A stretch of DNA of 5,815 nucleotides from Thermococcus sp. Lineage in GTDB: Archaea; Methanobacteriota_B; Thermococci; Thermococcales; Thermococcaceae. Of the stretch, positions 4,432 through 5,815 are shown piece by piece (the stretch's first letter is position 1; each line of letters opens with the position of its first letter). The notes below the pieces were generated by a model. It saw nothing but the letters and a program-made list of their open reading frames with translations. It ran no database searches and was not told the origin of the DNA. The stretch is from contig JAMOTW010000125.1 in NCBI GenBank assembly GCA_027062125.1, positions 1-5,815 on the forward strand, read 5' to 3'. The position numbers were made by a program, and so were the translations under genes.

Positions 4432-5815
4432 CTTGGCAGGATGCTCCTCCCGTGCATGCCGGCGAGGGGCTCCTCTATGCCGAAGAGTCTGAGAATGGTT
4501 GGAGCGAAGTCATAGATGGTGAGCTGTGTTGCTTTACTCTCGTCGAAGCCAGGCAGATACATCGAGAACACTCCGAACTCGGAGTGGTTGGCATCGTCCG
4601 GCCCGGTGTCGTTCTCGGGCAGATAGTTGCTCGGGTGGCCGACGGTTCCTGCCGCGCGCCAGTTGAGGTTGTCGAAGTAGACCATTATGTCCGGTTTGCT
4701 TCCCTTCGCTATCGGATAGATGTCCTCCGGGTAGAACACCTTCGTGTCCCACTTCTCGCCGTTCGGGCCGCGTATCGACTTTATCTGCTCGGCAACCTCG
4801 TCCCTCACCCTCTCGAACCTGGAGAGGGGTATCTTGCCCTCCTTCTCCCTGCCGAGGACGTTGAGGAAGACGCGCGAGTAGTAGCCGCCCCAGCCCCAGG
4901 CCGTCGTTTCTTTCCAGTCCACGTCGAGGCTCTCGAAGCGCTTGACCTTTCCGTCGTGGAGAACCTCAGGGTTCCTGACCTTCAGGAGGCCCTCCTCGGC
5001 CAGCCACTGGTTCACCGCGAAGTTGCCGTGCATGGCCTTTATTCCGTGGTCGGAGACGATGAATACGGCCGTCTCGTCGAGGTCCACGAGCTTGAGCGTC
5101 TCGCCTATCTCCTTGTCAAGGAGCTTGTAGTAGTCGGGGATGACGTTCTCGTACTTGTTCCCCTTACCGGGGTAGAGGTGGTGGTTCGGGTCGAAGTAGC
5201 GCCAGAAGGCGTGGTGGAGCCTGTCGAGGCCAATCTCGACGAAGTGGAAGTAGTCCCACTCCTTCTCTTGGATGAGGTAGCGGATGACCTCGAAGCGCTT
5301 TTCCGTCATCTCCCAGATGCCTTCCTTGACCTCGTCCTTAGCTTCCCTCCTGAAGGGGACGTCGAAGATGTACTCGCCGACAAGGTGCTCAATCTCGCCT
5401 TTGAGCTCCTTCGGATAGGTGTAGTCGACACTTGCATCGGGCGTTATGAAGCAGCTCACGAGGTGGCCGTTGATCGGCTTCGGCGGGTAGGTCGGAGGAA
5501 CGCCCACTATTATCGACTTCTTTCCACGCTCGCCGAGGTAGTCCCAGAGGGTCGGCTCCTTCACCTTCCTGCTGTGGGCTATCCAGTAGTCCGTGTAGGA
5601 ATAGCCCGTCCTGTGCCTGAAGCCGTAGAGACCGAGCTCTCCGGCCGTCTTTCCCGTGACCATCACCATCCACATCGGAATGGTTATCGCAGGGATTCCC
5701 GTCTGCATCGGGCCGTAGACGGACTTTTCCAGGAGCCTCTTCACGTTGGGCATGTCGTCGATGAAGCGGTTGAACAGGAGCTCTGGCGGGGCGGAGTCGA
5801 GGCCTATGACGAGTA
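4428..5815 (-). CDS. Alkaline-phosphatase-superfamily phosphodiesterase/phosphohydrolase (start beyond right edge)
   Basis: The frame stays open to the right edge and 461 codons are visible. Codons before the internal Met at 5753 read VIGLDSAPPELL, the usual superfamily opening, so that Met is not the start and only a few residues are missing. Metal and catalytic residues fit type I phosphodiesterases / nucleotide pyrophosphatases: Asp in GLDS (5798-5796), the nucleophile Thr in PAITIPMW, and, counted from the Met at 5753, Asp177 and His181 in GLDRLHHAFW, Asp235-His236 in FIVSDHG, and His390 in ANHSEFG. The Thr nucleophile and lack of a C-x-P-x-R motif argue against a classical sulfatase. The N-terminus runs straight into the first core strand, so it is probably cytoplasmic. 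It is the most upstream visible gene of the operon and ends overlapping the DUF4258 start. Substrate unknown: candidates are nucleotide by-products of sulfation or a glycan/lipid phosphodiester. Confidence 0.88.
   Translation of the reverse strand, partial: LVIGLDSAPPELLFNRFIDDMPNVKRLLEKSVYGPMQTGIPAITIPMWMVMVTGKTAGELGLYGFRHRTGYSYTDYWIAHSRKVKEPTLWDYLGERGKKSIIVGVPPTYPPKPINGHLVSCFITPDASVDYTYPKELKGEIEHLVGEYIFDVPFRREAKDEVKEGIWEMTEKRFEVIRYLIQEKEWDYFHFVEIGLDRLHHAFWRYFDPNHHLYPGKGNKYENVIPDYYKLLDKEIGETLKLVDLDETAVFIVSDHGIKAMHGNFAVNQWLAEEGLLKVRNPEVLHDGKVKRFESLDVDWKETTAWGWGGYYSRVFLNVLGREKEGKIPLSRFERVRDEVAEQIKSIRGPNGEKWDTKVFYPEDIYPIAKGSKPDIMVYFDNLNWRAAGTVGHPSNYLPENDTGPDDANHSEFGVFSMYLPGFDESKATQLTIYDFAPTILRLFGIEEPLAGMHGRSILPR

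Noticed and set aside
4428..5753. Phosphodiesterase starting at the ATG at 5753.
   Set aside because: The frame stays open upstream and encodes VIGLDS with the first metal-binding Asp, so the true start lies beyond the right edge.
4428..5815. Classical sulfatase that would remove sulfate esters.
   Set aside because: There is no C/S-x-P-x-R formylglycine motif; the nucleophile position is Thr in PAITIPMW, as in phosphodiesterases.
1..5815. CRISPR array, tRNA or rRNA genes, insertion sequence ends.
   Set aside because: No regularly spaced repeats, cloverleaf-like runs, transposase or terminal inverted repeats were seen.

Overview
The window looks like chromosomal DNA of a hyperthermophilic euryarchaeon of the order Thermococcales (Thermococcus/Pyrococcus type). 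This rests on the moderately GC-rich, tightly packed genes, GGTGA-type ribosome binding sites, GTG and TTG starts, an archaeal TATA box, and the protein types (archaeal APS kinase, archaeal alkaline-phosphatase-superfamily enzymes, a DUF4258/DUF2283 pair). No database search was possible, so the taxonomic call is inference.

Layout. At the left edge (1-61, minus strand) are the first 20 codons of an alkaline-phosphatase-superfamily enzyme. It diverges, across a 93-base intergenic region, from a PAPS-dependent sulfotransferase (155-1165, plus strand). One TATA-like element in that region (124-132) can serve both directions and also reads GTT-TAT-AAC, the core pattern of a SurR binding site. The sulfotransferase converges on, and overlaps by 41 bases, the last gene of a six-gene minus-strand operon. 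Read in the direction of transcription, that operon is: a second alkaline-phosphatase-superfamily phosphodiesterase (runs off the right edge, ends 4428); a DUF4258 protein (4431-4180); a DUF2283 protein (4179-3967); APS kinase cysC (3963-3427); a TauE/SafE-family permease (3406-2669); and a Wzx-like polysaccharide flippase (2672-1125). Spacings inside the operon run from a 4-base overlap to a 20-base gap. No stretch over 300 bases lacks a gene. I see no tRNA, rRNA, CRISPR array, insertion sequence or transposase.

How it may work together. APS kinase makes PAPS and the sulfotransferase uses PAPS. No PAPS reductase is visible in the window, so the activated sulfate is more likely destined for sulfation than for assimilation into cysteine. 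A lipid-linked-glycan-type flippase in the same operon points to sulfated glycans (S-layer N-glycan, glycolipid or exopolysaccharide) as the product. The TauE/SafE permease could move sulfate or a related anion. The two alkaline-phosphatase-superfamily enzymes could process a glycan or nucleotide phosphodiester, or clear nucleotide by-products. ATP sulfurylase, needed upstream of CysC, is not in the window and should be sought next to it. The DUF4258/DUF2283 pair resembles a small predicted toxin-antitoxin module and sits, with lower GC, inside the metabolic operon.
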